A stretch of DNA of 64,000 nt from Bacillus massilinigeriensis (GCF_900117315.1 NZ_LT630337.1:1146409-1210408); one strand, 5' to 3'. Positions 1-9,969 are shown, counted from the first letter of the stretch. Made by a program: numbers and translations. Notes: generated from the letters alone by a model not told the origin.

Positions 1-44
1 GTGATTTGAATCGAAAGCACGCTTTTCCTTTCGATTCAAATCAC
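1..44. repeat. Perfect 17-bp inverted repeat at the window edge
   Basis: Bases 1-17 (GTGATTTGAATCGAAAG) are the exact reverse complement of bases 28-44, with a 10-nt loop. No T tract follows, so a simple terminator on the plus strand is doubtful. It lies upstream of a helicase gene that has lost its 5' part, so it may be the end of a mobile element or an older gene's terminator. Sequence left of the window is needed to decide. Confidence 0.6.
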
Positions 45-137
45 CAGGTCAGCAAGCGCAGCGCGGTAGCCTTGACTAAGCTAGGGCATTGAGAAAATTC
101 TATTAAAATACTAAAGTAGCTAAATGCGACAACTATA

Positions 138-2522
138 TTGACAAACACCGAATTAAAAAAAGCTATTCAAACCAACAAATCTATACTTGACCAAATGATT
201 GATACTTTAAAAGGAGCTATTACAGAAAAAACACATCCATTATATGTTGGATTATTAAACAGTGTCCAAAATCGAGATTCTAATAAATTTAAACAACAAC
301 ACAAACTATACAGCTATTTTCAAGAAGTTAAAAGCCGTGATGAAAAAGTAGATACTATTTATTCACATCTATTGAAAGACTCAACCACTTTAGCGAAATC
401 ACTTAGCGAAACTTATACTAACCCTGTTTGGGAACAAAGATTAAAATCATGGGAAAAGGCATTTCAATGGCAACAAGTAAAACGTTGGCTCGATGACTTT
501 TCTTCGCGAAACGAAAGTGATTTGTCAAAGAAATTCGATGACACAGAAAAACAAATTAAACAGGCAATTATAAATATCGGAACAACGAAAGCTTGGATTA
601 ATATGCTCCAATCCATGACTGATTCACAAAATATGCATTTAAAGGCATGGGCAAAATCCGTTAAAAATATGGGGAAAATGACCGGAAAAAATGCACCAAA
701 GTATCGTGAAGAAGCCCAAAAACATATGGAATATTGTATTGATGCCATTCCTGCTTGGATTATGCCATTAAATCAGGTATTTGATAATTTTAAAATTAAG
801 CCAAACCTATTTGATGTTGTTATTATAGATGAGGCGAGTCAATCGTGGCATGATGCCATACTATTACAATATATAGCAAAGAAAATGATTATTGTTGGAG
901 ATGATAAACAGATTAGCCCAACTATTATCGGTGTTAATGAAAATGACATTACAAAATTACAACATAAGTATTTTTCGGATATAAACTTTGAATTCGGTAC
1001 GGATTTAAACTTAAAGAACTCCTTCTTTGATATTTGCTATATCATGTTTAAAGAAACGATAACGCTGCGTGAACACTTTAGGTGTATGCCAGAAATTATC
1101 GGGTTTTCGAATTCGATTTCGTATCAGGATAAACCACTTATTCCTTTAAGACAATACCCAGCAAATCGATTAGAGCCAATTAAAACTGTTTATTTGCCTG
1201 AAGGTGTACGTGTCGGATCTTCCCAAAATGCAACTAACGAAGTGGAAGCAAATGCCATTGTTGAACAAATTAAAGAATGTGTATTTGACAAAAAATATGA
1301 CGGGAAAACAATTGGTATCATTTCTTTACAAGGTTCTGCACAATCTAAACTAATTCAGGATAAGTTGCTTAATATACTAGGTGCAGAAATTATGGAAGAA
1401 AGAAAGATAATCTGTGGCGATGCATACAGCTTCCAAGGTGATGAGAGGGATATTATCTTTCTATCGATGGTCGCCGCTAAGGGTGAAAAACGAATTACTC
1501 CACTAACTGATGACAAAGCCCGACAAAGATTCAATGTTGCCGTCAGCCGTGCAAAGGATCAATTATGGTTGATGCACTCAATCACCGTAAATGATATTAC
1601 TAATAAAGATTGCATGCGATATCAACTATTATCCTATATTGCAAATCCTTTAAGAGAAGAAACAGAGTCAAATCGTTTAAAATGTGAAAGTGAATTTGAA
1701 AGAAATGTCTTCGATCAAATTACAGGTAAAGGATATAGAGTAATTCCACAATATGAAGTCGCAGGGTATAGAATTGACATAGTTGTTGTAGGCGAAAAAA
1801 CTAAATTAGCAGTGGAATGCGATGGAGATTACTGGCACACTTCTCCTGAAGACCGTGAACGTGACTTCCAAAGGGAACGAGTATTACAAAGAGCTGGATG
1901 GACCTTCTGGCGCGTTTTAGGCAGTACTTACTACTATAACCCTAAAAATGCAATGGAAAGTCTTTGGGCCAAGCTGAAAGAAATGGATATACAACCATAT
2001 CTGGAATGGCAGAAAGATGAGGAATTAAACGAAGTAAATTACAAAGTTGATTCAACTAGTAGTCATCCAAGCCTAAGTCTGGACGATGAAGAACTGGCTT
2101 CACTCAATAGTTATACTGTTTCTGATATAAAAAGTGACAAGATTTCGAACTTAAATATTAATGACCAAAGCAAAGAATCTGTATCAACAAAGAAAACTGT
2201 ACAAGTGTTAGAAAAAAAGGTTGCTTTAAAAACACCTGCAGAAACATTAAATAAAACAAACCCTACAGATGAAACTCGTGAAATTAAAAAGCTTTCTCAA
2301 TCTCAATTGTTGAAGGAATTAAAAAATAAAGGATTTAAAGTAATCGATCATCGATATATATCTGAAACAGTTTGGCTGGTTGGTGGAGAAGAACTTCGTC
2401 CTTTTGTAGAAGTATTTAAAAAAATGAAAGTCATCTTCCGCTATGTAGAAAAGGGACATAGCTTAACTCATTACAAGCCGTCATGGTTTGCAAAAATAAA
2501 ACCTGAAAAGGAAAAAAATTAA
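138..2522 (+). pseudogene. N-terminally truncated SF1 helicase with C-terminal Vsr/DUF559-like endonuclease domain
   Basis: The frame encodes about 794 aa from a TTG codon, and an in-frame stop lies at 117-119. Visible helicase parts are the Walker B motif VVIIDEASQ near residue 232, GDDKQISP (motif III), the REHFRCMPEI segment, the GDAYSFQGDERDI block (motif V) and FNVAVSRAKDQLW (motif VI). A Vsr-like nuclease domain follows, with the signature VECDGDYWH near residue 575. No Walker A (GxxGxGKT) is present before Walker B. In this family it lies well upstream, so the ATP-binding half is missing. Full-length relatives exceed 1000 aa and occur in defence loci. No convincing ribosome binding site precedes the TTG. 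I read this as a decayed or rearranged defence gene. The alternative is that the 5' part lies left of the window and was separated by a frameshift. Confidence 0.75.
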
Positions 2523-2550
2523 AAGGGAGCCAAAGCGGGGGCTCCCTTTT
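2521..2550 (+). terminator. Bidirectional rho-independent terminator
   Basis: A perfect 10-bp stem (AAAAGGGAGC / GCTCCCTTTT) with a 10-nt loop directly follows the helicase stop codon. A-rich and T-rich flanks let it serve both the helicase remnant and the convergent PC4-like gene, whose stop codon overlaps the last stem base. Confidence 0.9.
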
Positions 2551-2777
2551 CAATCTAATTCTGGCATTTTATTAAGAATCTCTTTTAAATTTTGAAGCTC
2601 CGAAAGTGAAAGTGTAATCCCCTTGCCCATCTTTTGGTGTTCTTCTGCCCAGTCCCTAATATCATACTTAGGTTCTCTCCCATTCCAGCTCATTAAGTTA
2701 AGCTCTTTTTTCCATCCTTTATTGCCTTCTGAGAGTACAGCAAGAGTTTCAAAAATTTCAAATTTGATTTCAGCCAT
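2550..2777 (-). CDS. YdbC-family PC4-like single-strand nucleic-acid-binding protein
   Basis: This small 75-aa protein has the layout of YdbC/PC4 (PF02229-type) proteins. An N-terminal beta segment (EIKFEIFETLAVLSE) leads to a tryptophan-containing strand (KGWKKELNLMSWNG) and KYDIRDW, and a C-terminal helix (LSELQNLKEILNK) follows. Bacterial members bind single-stranded DNA or RNA and are thought to act in transcription or repair. The start at 2777 is preferred because AAAGGA lies about 10 nt upstream; a GTG nine bases earlier sits almost on the Shine-Dalgarno. It converges with the helicase remnant and shares its terminator. Confidence 0.8.
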   Translation of the reverse strand: MAEIKFEIFETLAVLSEGNKGWKKELNLMSWNGREPKYDIRDWAEEHQKMGKGITLSLSELQNLKEILNKMPELD

Positions 2778-2885
2778 ATTTATCACTTCCTTTAATTTTT
2801 CATAATTCCTTTCTATTTTTTTCTTATATTATTAGGTAGCTATTAAAGGATGATAGTAGACCATTCACTATCATCCTCTTTAAGA

Positions 2886-5843
2886 TTAGCTCCTTGAAGA
2901 AACTCTTAATAAGAAGTCTCCTACATCACTTTCTGGGCCTTCAAATGCTACATTCGTATTAATAGCTTCAAAATGTTTTCGAGCAAACGAGATTTTCGAT
3001 TGCTCTTCTGGACGTAAGAATCCAAAAATATCTGTTCCTTTTGTTTCGATTACAAAATAAAGCTTTTCAACACCATCTTTGTTAATAACAGCAGCCCAGT
3101 CTGGGTTATAGCTACCAACAGGGGTATCGATTTTAAACCAGTTTGGAAGCTTGACATACACTTTGACATTTTCATCTGATTCAAATCGTTTTGCAAAGCT
3201 TTCCTCAATATCTGAATCGTATATAACATGATCATATGGAGATTTTGTACTTTCAACGGCATTATCATTTAAATATGCCAGTAATTCTTGGTTTTGGAAT
3301 AACTCAACTGCATAAAACTCATCATCCATTTTGTAATATTTAATGCCATCCTGAAGAATAAACTTCATTTCCCGCAAGATTATTTTCGAAACTTCATCAA
3401 TAAACTTTTGTGGATTATTTTTAAAGTCGTCTAATCGTTTACTATTCGTTAGGATTTGGACAATTGTTTTACGAGTTAAATTTGTTCGATTTTGTAGTTC
3501 CGTTATCACGTCAGGTAAGGTGTGCTGAATAGATACATAATCTTCGACTCCTTCTTTTACTGTTACAGTCTCTAAACCTGTTAACCGATCCATTGAAGAA
3601 ATAGCATCTTTCCGGCTAATTACCCGTACCTTTTCGATTTTTTTCATTTCTTGAATGCTATCGACTGCTTTTTTTATTAATTCCTCACTATCAAATTGAA
3701 TGGAGTAAACAGTTTTATATTTAATTTTATCCCACAATTCAATGAATTCTTTGCTATCGATAACTGCTTTATTTAATTTTACTTTTTTCTTTTTCGAACC
3801 ATCTTTAATTGGAAGACGCTCTGTAATCCGTTTTAATTCAATCATAATTGCTTTATTCCATGGTTGAAATTCTTCAGGAATATCTACGTCATAGTTCTCA
3901 ATTGCTTCTTTTAAAAGAGTTGTAGCCTTATCTTTTTCATTAATATAGTCTTTCGCTTTAAAATCTTCATATAGTTTTTTCGACAAATCGTAACCTAACT
4001 GAATAGCTTCATCAGTTTCTTTATTTATATACGCTAACTTCGCAAAGGTATGTTTTTCAATTTTACCAAATGTAATACCTGATTCCTCTTCAATTTCATT
4101 TTGCAGATTGGTTACAAATTCCTCATACGATTCATTCGCCATAACGGTTAGCGTATTGACACTGTAATCAGATTCACGTTCACCATTTTGATTTACAGAA
4201 AGACGTAATCCACGACCAATTTCCTGTCTGCGACTAACATATGTTCCACCAGAATCCTTTAACGTACAAATTTGGAATACATTTGGATTATCCCAGCCTT
4301 CACGTAAAGCTGAGTGTGAAAATATAAACCGAAGCGGTTCATCAAAACTCAATAATTTCTCTTTATCTTTCATGATTAAGCTGTAAATATCTGTATCAGC
4401 TTGCGTATTCCCTTTTGTATCTTTTAATTTACCCTTCTTATCTTGAGCAAAATATCCATTATGGATTCTTTCAACATCGATATCAACATCAATCTCTTTA
4501 AATAAAGTATTATATTTTGGTTTCTTAATAAGTTTTTTGTATTCCTCTTCAAACATTAAAGCATATTTCCCTTTTATCGGATTACCATCTTTGTCATAAT
4601 CTCGATAATTGGCTACCTTATCAATAAAAAATAAACTTAATACTTTGATGCCACGGGGATTTAATCGTAATTCTTTATCTAAATGCTCTTCTATTGTTTG
4701 GTGGATTTGATATCTTTTTATCGTATCATCATCAATATCGCCAATAGCATCTCCAATTCTTAATAAGTGTCCACCAACCTCAATGGATTCATTACCCTCT
4801 GTCCAATCAATTTGTTCGATTATATGATTTCGATATAATTCGCGGTCTCCTGAAATATCAAACAAGTCGTCTCCATACTTTACAGTTTTTGTCGTACGTT
4901 TTACTTTTCCTTTCGTTTCTACATCAAGTTCTACTTTTGCTTTTCTTTCTTTTACCTCTACCAATTTAATGTATGGTTGATTAAATGACTCTTGGGAACG
5001 AATGGACATAACTTCAATCTTTTTAACTAATCTTTCGTTATAAGCATCTACCGCATCAAGACGGTATATCATATTATATTTATCAACATGAGTTGCTGAA
5101 TAGCGTAATGTACATAAAGGATTTAATGAAGCTATTGCCTCTTTAGATTTATCCGTTGTATCAACGCTTTGTGGCTCATCGATGATTACAATTGGATTCG
5201 TCTGCTGAATGAACTCTATCGGTTTATATCCATTTAACCGGTCATTTGGACGGTGAATGACATTTGCCTTATCTTCTTTTTCAGGGTCTTCAAAACTTTT
5301 ACGGAATGCGTCAATATTGATAATCATTACTTGAATCGTTGTTGCTGTCGCAAAGCTACGAACTCGATCTAACTTGTCCGAATCATAAATAAAGTATTCT
5401 AAAGTTTGGTTATCATAAAGTCTTTTTAGATGTTGTTCTGTAATTTGTAGTGATTTATATACCCCTTCACGGATAGCAACCGATGGAACAACCACAACAA
5501 ATTTTGTGAAGCCATACTTTTGATGTAATTCATAGATAGACCGTAAGTAAACATAGGTTTTCCCTGTCCCGGTTTCCATTTCAATTGTGAAGTTCATACC
5601 CTTTAAATTTTCACTACGAGGTAGTCCATTTTTAATTTGAACCCCTTGGACATTTTTCAAGATTTCCTCTGGTGTTAATTCTAAACGATTGCCAATCCCT
5701 AATGCCGTCTGAATAAGGCCTGCATCTTCACCGTAGGATACTGTGAAATTGGATTGACGAATGGGTTGTCCTTGAAAAATATTGACTACTGAATCAATTG
5801 CTTGGAGTTGATAAGATAAATCAGATTGAAATTGCAGCTTCAT
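2886..5843 (-). CDS. res: Type III restriction enzyme, Res (helicase-nuclease) subunit
   Basis: This 985-aa protein has the order expected for type III Res. It starts with an SF2 helicase carrying Walker A METGTGKTYVYL (around residue 90) and the DEAD-like box VIIDEPQS (around 218). A second RecA lobe includes FSHSALREGWDNPNVFQIC and the QEIGRGLRL motif VI. The C-terminal PD-(D/E)xK nuclease shows YNPDWAAV and FVIETKG (around 912-935). Res translocates on or senses DNA with ATP and cuts when two unmodified Mod sites are met head to head. It begins 3 nt after the mod stop codon, so the two are one operon and probably translationally coupled. All catalytic motifs are present and no lesion is seen. 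Confidence 0.95.
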   Translation of the reverse strand: MKLQFQSDLSYQLQAIDSVVNIFQGQPIRQSNFTVSYGEDAGLIQTALGIGNRLELTPEEILKNVQGVQIKNGLPRSENLKGMNFTIEMETGTGKTYVYLRSIYELHQKYGFTKFVVVVPSVAIREGVYKSLQITEQHLKRLYDNQTLEYFIYDSDKLDRVRSFATATTIQVMIINIDAFRKSFEDPEKEDKANVIHRPNDRLNGYKPIEFIQQTNPIVIIDEPQSVDTTDKSKEAIASLNPLCTLRYSATHVDKYNMIYRLDAVDAYNERLVKKIEVMSIRSQESFNQPYIKLVEVKERKAKVELDVETKGKVKRTTKTVKYGDDLFDISGDRELYRNHIIEQIDWTEGNESIEVGGHLLRIGDAIGDIDDDTIKRYQIHQTIEEHLDKELRLNPRGIKVLSLFFIDKVANYRDYDKDGNPIKGKYALMFEEEYKKLIKKPKYNTLFKEIDVDIDVERIHNGYFAQDKKGKLKDTKGNTQADTDIYSLIMKDKEKLLSFDEPLRFIFSHSALREGWDNPNVFQICTLKDSGGTYVSRRQEIGRGLRLSVNQNGERESDYSVNTLTVMANESYEEFVTNLQNEIEEESGITFGKIEKHTFAKLAYINKETDEAIQLGYDLSKKLYEDFKAKDYINEKDKATTLLKEAIENYDVDIPEEFQPWNKAIMIELKRITERLPIKDGSKKKKVKLNKAVIDSKEFIELWDKIKYKTVYSIQFDSEELIKKAVDSIQEMKKIEKVRVISRKDAISSMDRLTGLETVTVKEGVEDYVSIQHTLPDVITELQNRTNLTRKTIVQILTNSKRLDDFKNNPQKFIDEVSKIILREMKFILQDGIKYYKMDDEFYAVELFQNQELLAYLNDNAVESTKSPYDHVIYDSDIEESFAKRFESDENVKVYVKLPNWFKIDTPVGSYNPDWAAVINKDGVEKLYFVIETKGTDIFGFLRPEEQSKISFARKHFEAINTNVAFEGPESDVGDFLLRVSSRS

Positions 5844-5846
5844 TTC

Positions 5847-7685
5847 TTACACACTCCTTACATCAGTAATTCCGTTTTTCTTCAACGTTTGAATAGCATT
5901 TGTTTTCACTGAATCATCTAGGAAACCAGTTTCTTTGAATATTACCTTTACATCAAAATCTTCTGGTTTTAGTTTAATTAATACACGCACGGTATCTAAT
6001 TCAATTTCATCTTCTAAACATAAAAGAACAGAGCCAAACCCAACATTATAAATAACCTTGCCGTTTACATTCACTTCTTCAATTGGGGTTGTTAATGGAA
6101 CACCTATTTTTAATAAAATTTCAAACAACAAATCTTCTTTTGAACGGTCCTTTTTAATATTATCTTGTAAATCAAATAAATTTTGTTCAAGATTTTCATT
6201 ATCTGGATCCCAAAGTTTCACATTAGAAGAATCAAGTTTAAACACTTTGAATCCAATATCCAAATCCGTTTTTTCAGTATCTGCTACAACTTTATCTCCT
6301 GCACGGCGTATACGTTCTTTCCCTATCTCGCAAATATTTTTGTAACCTGCTTTATATGCTTCAGATTTTTCATCTGTTAATTCAGGTAGCTGAATCATAA
6401 TGAATTTTCGTTTACCATTATCCTCAGCATTTAATTTCATTACAGCATGAGCTGTTGTTGACGAACCTGAGAAAAAATCTACCACTATAAATTCTTTATC
6501 AACTTTATCATTTATCTCATTTGAAAGTAGATCTCGTATTAATTTTGAAGGTTTTACAAAATCAAATGGTGAATGACCATTAAACAGTTCTCTAATCTCT
6601 GATGTGCCATCCTGATTAAATGGACCGTTTAACAGTGATAAGGGCTTACCTCTTCTCATATTACCGTGTACATCTTTTAAATATGCTTTTGACTCAATAG
6701 TATACGTACCATCATTTTTTTGTTTAAATTCAACCAGATTATCCTTGATAGCAGCTTCCATTCTTTCTTTTGACCAAACCCATTGCTTCTCAGGCCAAAT
6801 TTCAACTCCATTATAATAAACTGGATAAACTAAGTTTGGCCTGTCTCCTAAACTTTTTGTCATTAGTGGTTGTGTTCTATATCCACCTCTTAGTTCATAT
6901 TTTTCATCCTTTTTTACATATTTTGCTCTCTCAGTTTCTCCTAACTCTGAAGTAATATTATTTATAGGTGTTTTACTGTAACAGAGAATATACTCATGTA
7001 CTTCAATAAACGCTTTAGTTTTAGCACCCGAACCATATTTATTTTTCCAGATAATTTCCTCCACAAAATTTTCTTGTCCAAATATTTCATCACATGCTTT
7101 TCTAAGATTATGGATTTCATTATTATCAATTGATATAAAAATTACTCCATCTTCTCTTAATAAGTTTCTTGCTAATTTTAATCGTGGATACATCATATTT
7201 AGCCAATCAGTATGATATCTTCCGTTTGTTTCAGAATTCGACTTTGTAGTTTGATTTGTAATTTGTTTATAATTTTTTACATTATCTCTGAAATCATCTT
7301 TATAGACAAAATCATGCCCAGTATTGTACGGAGGATCTATGTATATCATTTTCACTTTACCAAAATACGATTTTTGAAGGAGCTTTAGGACTTCTAAATT
7401 ATCCCCTTCAATATAAAGATTTTCTGTTGTATCCCAGTTCTTACTTGATTCCTTATCTGGTCGTAATGTTCCGGTAGAAGGTGTTTGAGCTAATTTCAAG
7501 CTTTGTGCTTTACCATGCCATGTGAATTCATATCTTTCTTTGTTTGTTTCAATTTCTTCTCCTAAAACAAACTTCAACTTTTCAAAATCAATCTTCCCTT
7601 CTGTTACCACTTCAGGGAAGAGTTGCTTTAATGCATTGATATTTTCTTTTGTAAGATCAAGTGATTTTCCATCAAGCTTTTCCAC
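5847..7685 (-). CDS. mod: Type III modification methyltransferase, Mod subunit (beta-class adenine MTase)
   Basis: Mod methylates adenine in an asymmetric site and is also the specificity subunit for Res. The DPPYNTG catalytic motif IV is near residue 114 and the SAM-binding motif I, VVDFFSGSSTTAHA, near residue 400. This order (IV before I, with the target-recognition region between) is the beta class. I choose the GTG at 7685 because AGGAGA lies 7 nt upstream and the product then starts MEKLDGKSLDL, as family members do; the frame is open further up to a TTG at 7757. An IS110 element begins within roughly 100 bp upstream, so the native promoter may have been replaced. No simple-sequence repeat suggests phase variation. 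Confidence 0.93.
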   Translation of the reverse strand: MEKLDGKSLDLTKENINALKQLFPEVVTEGKIDFEKLKFVLGEEIETNKERYEFTWHGKAQSLKLAQTPSTGTLRPDKESSKNWDTTENLYIEGDNLEVLKLLQKSYFGKVKMIYIDPPYNTGHDFVYKDDFRDNVKNYKQITNQTTKSNSETNGRYHTDWLNMMYPRLKLARNLLREDGVIFISIDNNEIHNLRKACDEIFGQENFVEEIIWKNKYGSGAKTKAFIEVHEYILCYSKTPINNITSELGETERAKYVKKDEKYELRGGYRTQPLMTKSLGDRPNLVYPVYYNGVEIWPEKQWVWSKERMEAAIKDNLVEFKQKNDGTYTIESKAYLKDVHGNMRRGKPLSLLNGPFNQDGTSEIRELFNGHSPFDFVKPSKLIRDLLSNEINDKVDKEFIVVDFFSGSSTTAHAVMKLNAEDNGKRKFIMIQLPELTDEKSEAYKAGYKNICEIGKERIRRAGDKVVADTEKTDLDIGFKVFKLDSSNVKLWDPDNENLEQNLFDLQDNIKKDRSKEDLLFEILLKIGVPLTTPIEEVNVNGKVIYNVGFGSVLLCLEDEIELDTVRVLIKLKPEDFDVKVIFKETGFLDDSVKTNAIQTLKKNGITDVRSV

Positions 7686-7799
7686 TTCTAATTCTCCTCG
7701 TATATTATGTTTAGTCCCTTTTATTTGAGGACCGTAATCCCTACTTTTCCTGTACAAAATAAATCAAATTTCTTGGGTGTCCCGAGATATTTCTAGATA

Positions 7800-8055
7800 A
7801 TGAGATTAGGATCATTTGGGACAATTCTTTATCCCCCTGTGGGCTTAACCACATTTAAAGACTGTTTCTCAGTGTTCGTGCGGTGCTTCCTACTCGCAGG
7901 CTGTTCTCCCTGTTCTTCGAACCTAGATGGTAGTAGCTCTAGGGCGGCTTTCGAACCAGGGCAAGTTCTGATACACGAGGTTGCTGGTCGGCGTTCACAC
8001 TAGAGATATCTCAGGGCATCCTAGAAATGTACCTATGATTCTAATTTGAAAGGAG
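7800..8055 (+). ncRNA. Putative IS110 bridge RNA region
   Basis: IS110 elements encode a bridge RNA in the non-coding end next to the transposase, with two loops that pair with target and donor DNA (established for IS621 and relatives). Here the non-coding stretch contains several stems. TGTGG/CCACA lies near 7838-7853. A nested stem-loop at 7916-7955 has an outer TTCGAA/TTCGAA, an inner CCTAGA/TCTAGG and a 10-nt loop. Exact 5' and 3' ends and loop assignments need covariance modelling. A 67-codon open frame across it looks non-coding. Confidence 0.5.
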
Positions 8056-8065
8056 GGGACACCCC

Positions 8066-9301
8066 ATGAAATTATTTGTTGGCTTAGACATTAGTTCTTT
8101 TGATATTAAGGTTTGTATTTTGGGCGATGAAGGAGAGAAACTTCAATCCTTTTCTGTCTGTAACGATCTACCTGGCGCAACAGAACTCCGAGATCGTATT
8201 TTAGAATGTACCAAAAATCAAACCATTCAAGCGTTAAAAATTGGACTGGAATCCACGTCCGTCTATAGCTTTCATCCATCGATGTTCCTACACAACGATG
8301 AATCTCTTAAAGCTTTGGGAGCCCGAGTGTTTGTCATGAATCCCAAACAGATTGCTAACTTTAAGAAAAGCTATTCCGATATGGATAAGACGGATGAAAT
8401 TGATGCGTTCGTTATTGCTGATTATCTTCGTTTCGGACGTAACTCCATGTCCGTGGTGAAAGAAGAACAGTATATTGCTTTACAACAATTAACTCGCTCA
8501 CGTTACCAACTTATCCATCAAGTGGCTAGAGAAAAACAACATTTCTTACAACATTTGAGTTATAAGTGTAATACCTTTTCACTAGAAGTGGATTCATCTG
8601 TATTCGGAAACGCCATGATGGAAATGTTCTCCGAAAAGTTCAGCCTAGACGAACTAGCAGAAATGCCATTAGAAGATTTAGCCCATTTTCTTCAGGAAAA
8701 AGGGAAAAATCGATTTAATGACCCAGAGTGCGTGGCGAAATCCATAAAAAAAGCTGTACGTTCTTCCTATCGCTTAGACAAGGTAGTCGAAGATTCCATT
8801 GACGTTCTCCTTGGCACATCCATTGAAGTGATTCGAACCCTTCAAAAACAAGTGAAGGAGATTGAAAAGGCAATTGAACGCATCATGGTTGGCCTAGAAG
8901 AGAGACAGACTCTTCTATCCATTCCTGGGATCGGACCAGTCTTCACAGCTGGCATTATCGCTGAAATTGGCCAAATCGAACGCTTTGAAGATGAAACAAA
9001 AGTAGCCAAATATGGTGGCCTTTACTGGCGAAAACACCAATCTGGACGCTTTACCGCAGATGATACTTCCCTTTCTCGCAACGGGAACCAATATCTAAGA
9101 TATTACTTAGTTGAAGCCGCCAACTCAGTAAGAAAGCATATACCCGAGTACCAAGAGTACTACGAGAAAAAGTACAAGGAAGTACCGAAACATCAACACA
9201 AAAGAGCACTCGTTCTAACTGCAAGAAAATTAGTGCGTTTGGTAGATGCGCTACTACGCAATCACCAAATTTACACGCCGAAAAGGAGCGTGAATAAATG
9301 A
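8066..9301 (+). CDS. IS110-family transposase (bridge-RNA-guided recombinase)
   Basis: The 411-aa protein has the N-terminal RuvC-like DEDD domain (FVGLDISSFDIKV near residue 5, IGLESTSVYS near 65, DKTDEIDAFVIADYLR near 111-126). A coiled central region leads to the C-terminal Transposase_20 domain (LSIPGIGPVFTAGIIAEIG near 290, then DDTSLSRNGNQYLR). It would catalyse excision and insertion guided by the bridge RNA encoded just upstream. AGGAGG 10 nt before the ATG is a strong ribosome binding site. The frame is intact, so the element may still be active. Confidence 0.93.
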   Translation: MKLFVGLDISSFDIKVCILGDEGEKLQSFSVCNDLPGATELRDRILECTKNQTIQALKIGLESTSVYSFHPSMFLHNDESLKALGARVFVMNPKQIANFKKSYSDMDKTDEIDAFVIADYLRFGRNSMSVVKEEQYIALQQLTRSRYQLIHQVAREKQHFLQHLSYKCNTFSLEVDSSVFGNAMMEMFSEKFSLDELAEMPLEDLAHFLQEKGKNRFNDPECVAKSIKKAVRSSYRLDKVVEDSIDVLLGTSIEVIRTLQKQVKEIEKAIERIMVGLEERQTLLSIPGIGPVFTAGIIAEIGQIERFEDETKVAKYGGLYWRKHQSGRFTADDTSLSRNGNQYLRYYLVEAANSVRKHIPEYQEYYEKKYKEVPKHQHKRALVLTARKLVRLVDALLRNHQIYTPKRSVNK

Positions 9302-9335
9302 CGCATAAGCGTTAATTCATCCTTTTTCACTAATT

Positions 9336-9360
9336 CCAGTAATTAACAAACTATTACTGG
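9336..9360. terminator. Hairpin after the IS110 transposase
   Basis: CCAGTAAT (9336-9343) pairs perfectly with ATTACTGG (9353-9360) across a 9-nt loop, and a T run follows about 17 nt later. It could end the transposase transcript or be a recombination-end structure of the element. Confidence 0.5.
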
Positions 9361-9416
9361 TTTAGTTTAGTGCTGCCTTTTTTCTGAAATTTTGATTCTT
9401 GATAACAAAATACTAA

Positions 9417-9886
9417 TTATCTTTTGGTTGACATATTACCGCAGGTCTCGTATATCAATTCTTCATAATCAAAACTTTGGTTGCTATCCATTGTATCGTA
9501 GTATTTTTTGTATAAAACGTCCATTACAGCTTCATTCTTTTGTAGTTTTTCTGATACAAGGAATTTTTGCTCCTTTTCTCCCTGATACACATAGATTTCT
9601 GAGCTAAGTTCATCTCCTCCTCCAATAATATACCGGGAAAGTTGATATTCAAATAAAAAGTAACTTTCATGCTCCATATAAATAATCATACAGTTTCTAA
9701 CAGCTTTAGATAAACGATGAAAATCCCGATCATAATCGGAATTTGACTTAGTATTTATTACTATACCTGCTTTTTTACACTCTTTACAAAGATGTTCACG
9801 GTGACCTCTACCACTAAATTTTTCATTAGGCAGAAAATCCAATCCCCACATCCTTTGCAGAAATGGCCTTGTTTCTTACTTGTCAC
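9417..9886 (-). pseudogene. Zinc-ribbon protein, copy 1: frameshifted near its start
   Basis: The frame from a GTG at 9886 begins like the copy at 13546 (SKKQGHFCKGCGD). A tandem duplication of AATCC at 9836-9845 then shifts the frame. Downstream, the long frame continues with NEKFSGRGHREHLCKECKK and a C-terminal part (about 100 aa) that the second copy lacks. The intact ancestor would have CxxC...CxxC zinc knuckles followed by a domain of unknown function. A good Shine-Dalgarno (GGGGAG, 8 nt before the GTG) survives. Its 5' half and upstream flank are nearly identical to 13376-13628. Confidence 0.7.
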
Positions 9887-9969
9887 TCATAAAACTCCCC
9901 ATTAATAGTTATTCAAACCTTACCTAATTAATATTTTATCACCTTCGTAAACCAATACGCTATTAAGCA
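9713..9969. repeat. Duplicated segment, copy A (partner 13376-13628)
   Basis: This segment matches 13376-13628 with only scattered differences and small indels. It covers the 5' part of the zinc-ribbon gene and about 80 bp upstream. Both copies have the same orientation, 3.7 kb apart. No transposase lies inside, so it is a segmental duplication rather than an insertion sequence. Confidence 0.85.

Larger units (their letters stand above)
7760..9400 (+). mobile_element. IS110-family insertion sequence (ends approximate)
   Basis: A DEDD-type IS110 transposase is flanked on its 5' side by about 300 nt of structured non-coding DNA and on its 3' side by a short tail. IS110 elements lack long terminal inverted repeats, so the exact ends cannot be set by eye; the values are estimates. 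The element lies between mod (leftward) and a broken zinc-ribbon gene. The long non-coding part before the transposase fits the IS110 group rather than the IS1111 group, where the long part follows it. Confidence 0.75.

Noticed and set aside
5847-7757. Phase-variable repeats in mod
   Set aside because: No homopolymer or short tandem repeat of useful length was seen near the start or within the gene.
7800-8003. 67-codon open frame before the IS110 transposase
   Set aside because: It spans the structured bridge-RNA region, has no ribosome binding site and no protein-like pattern.
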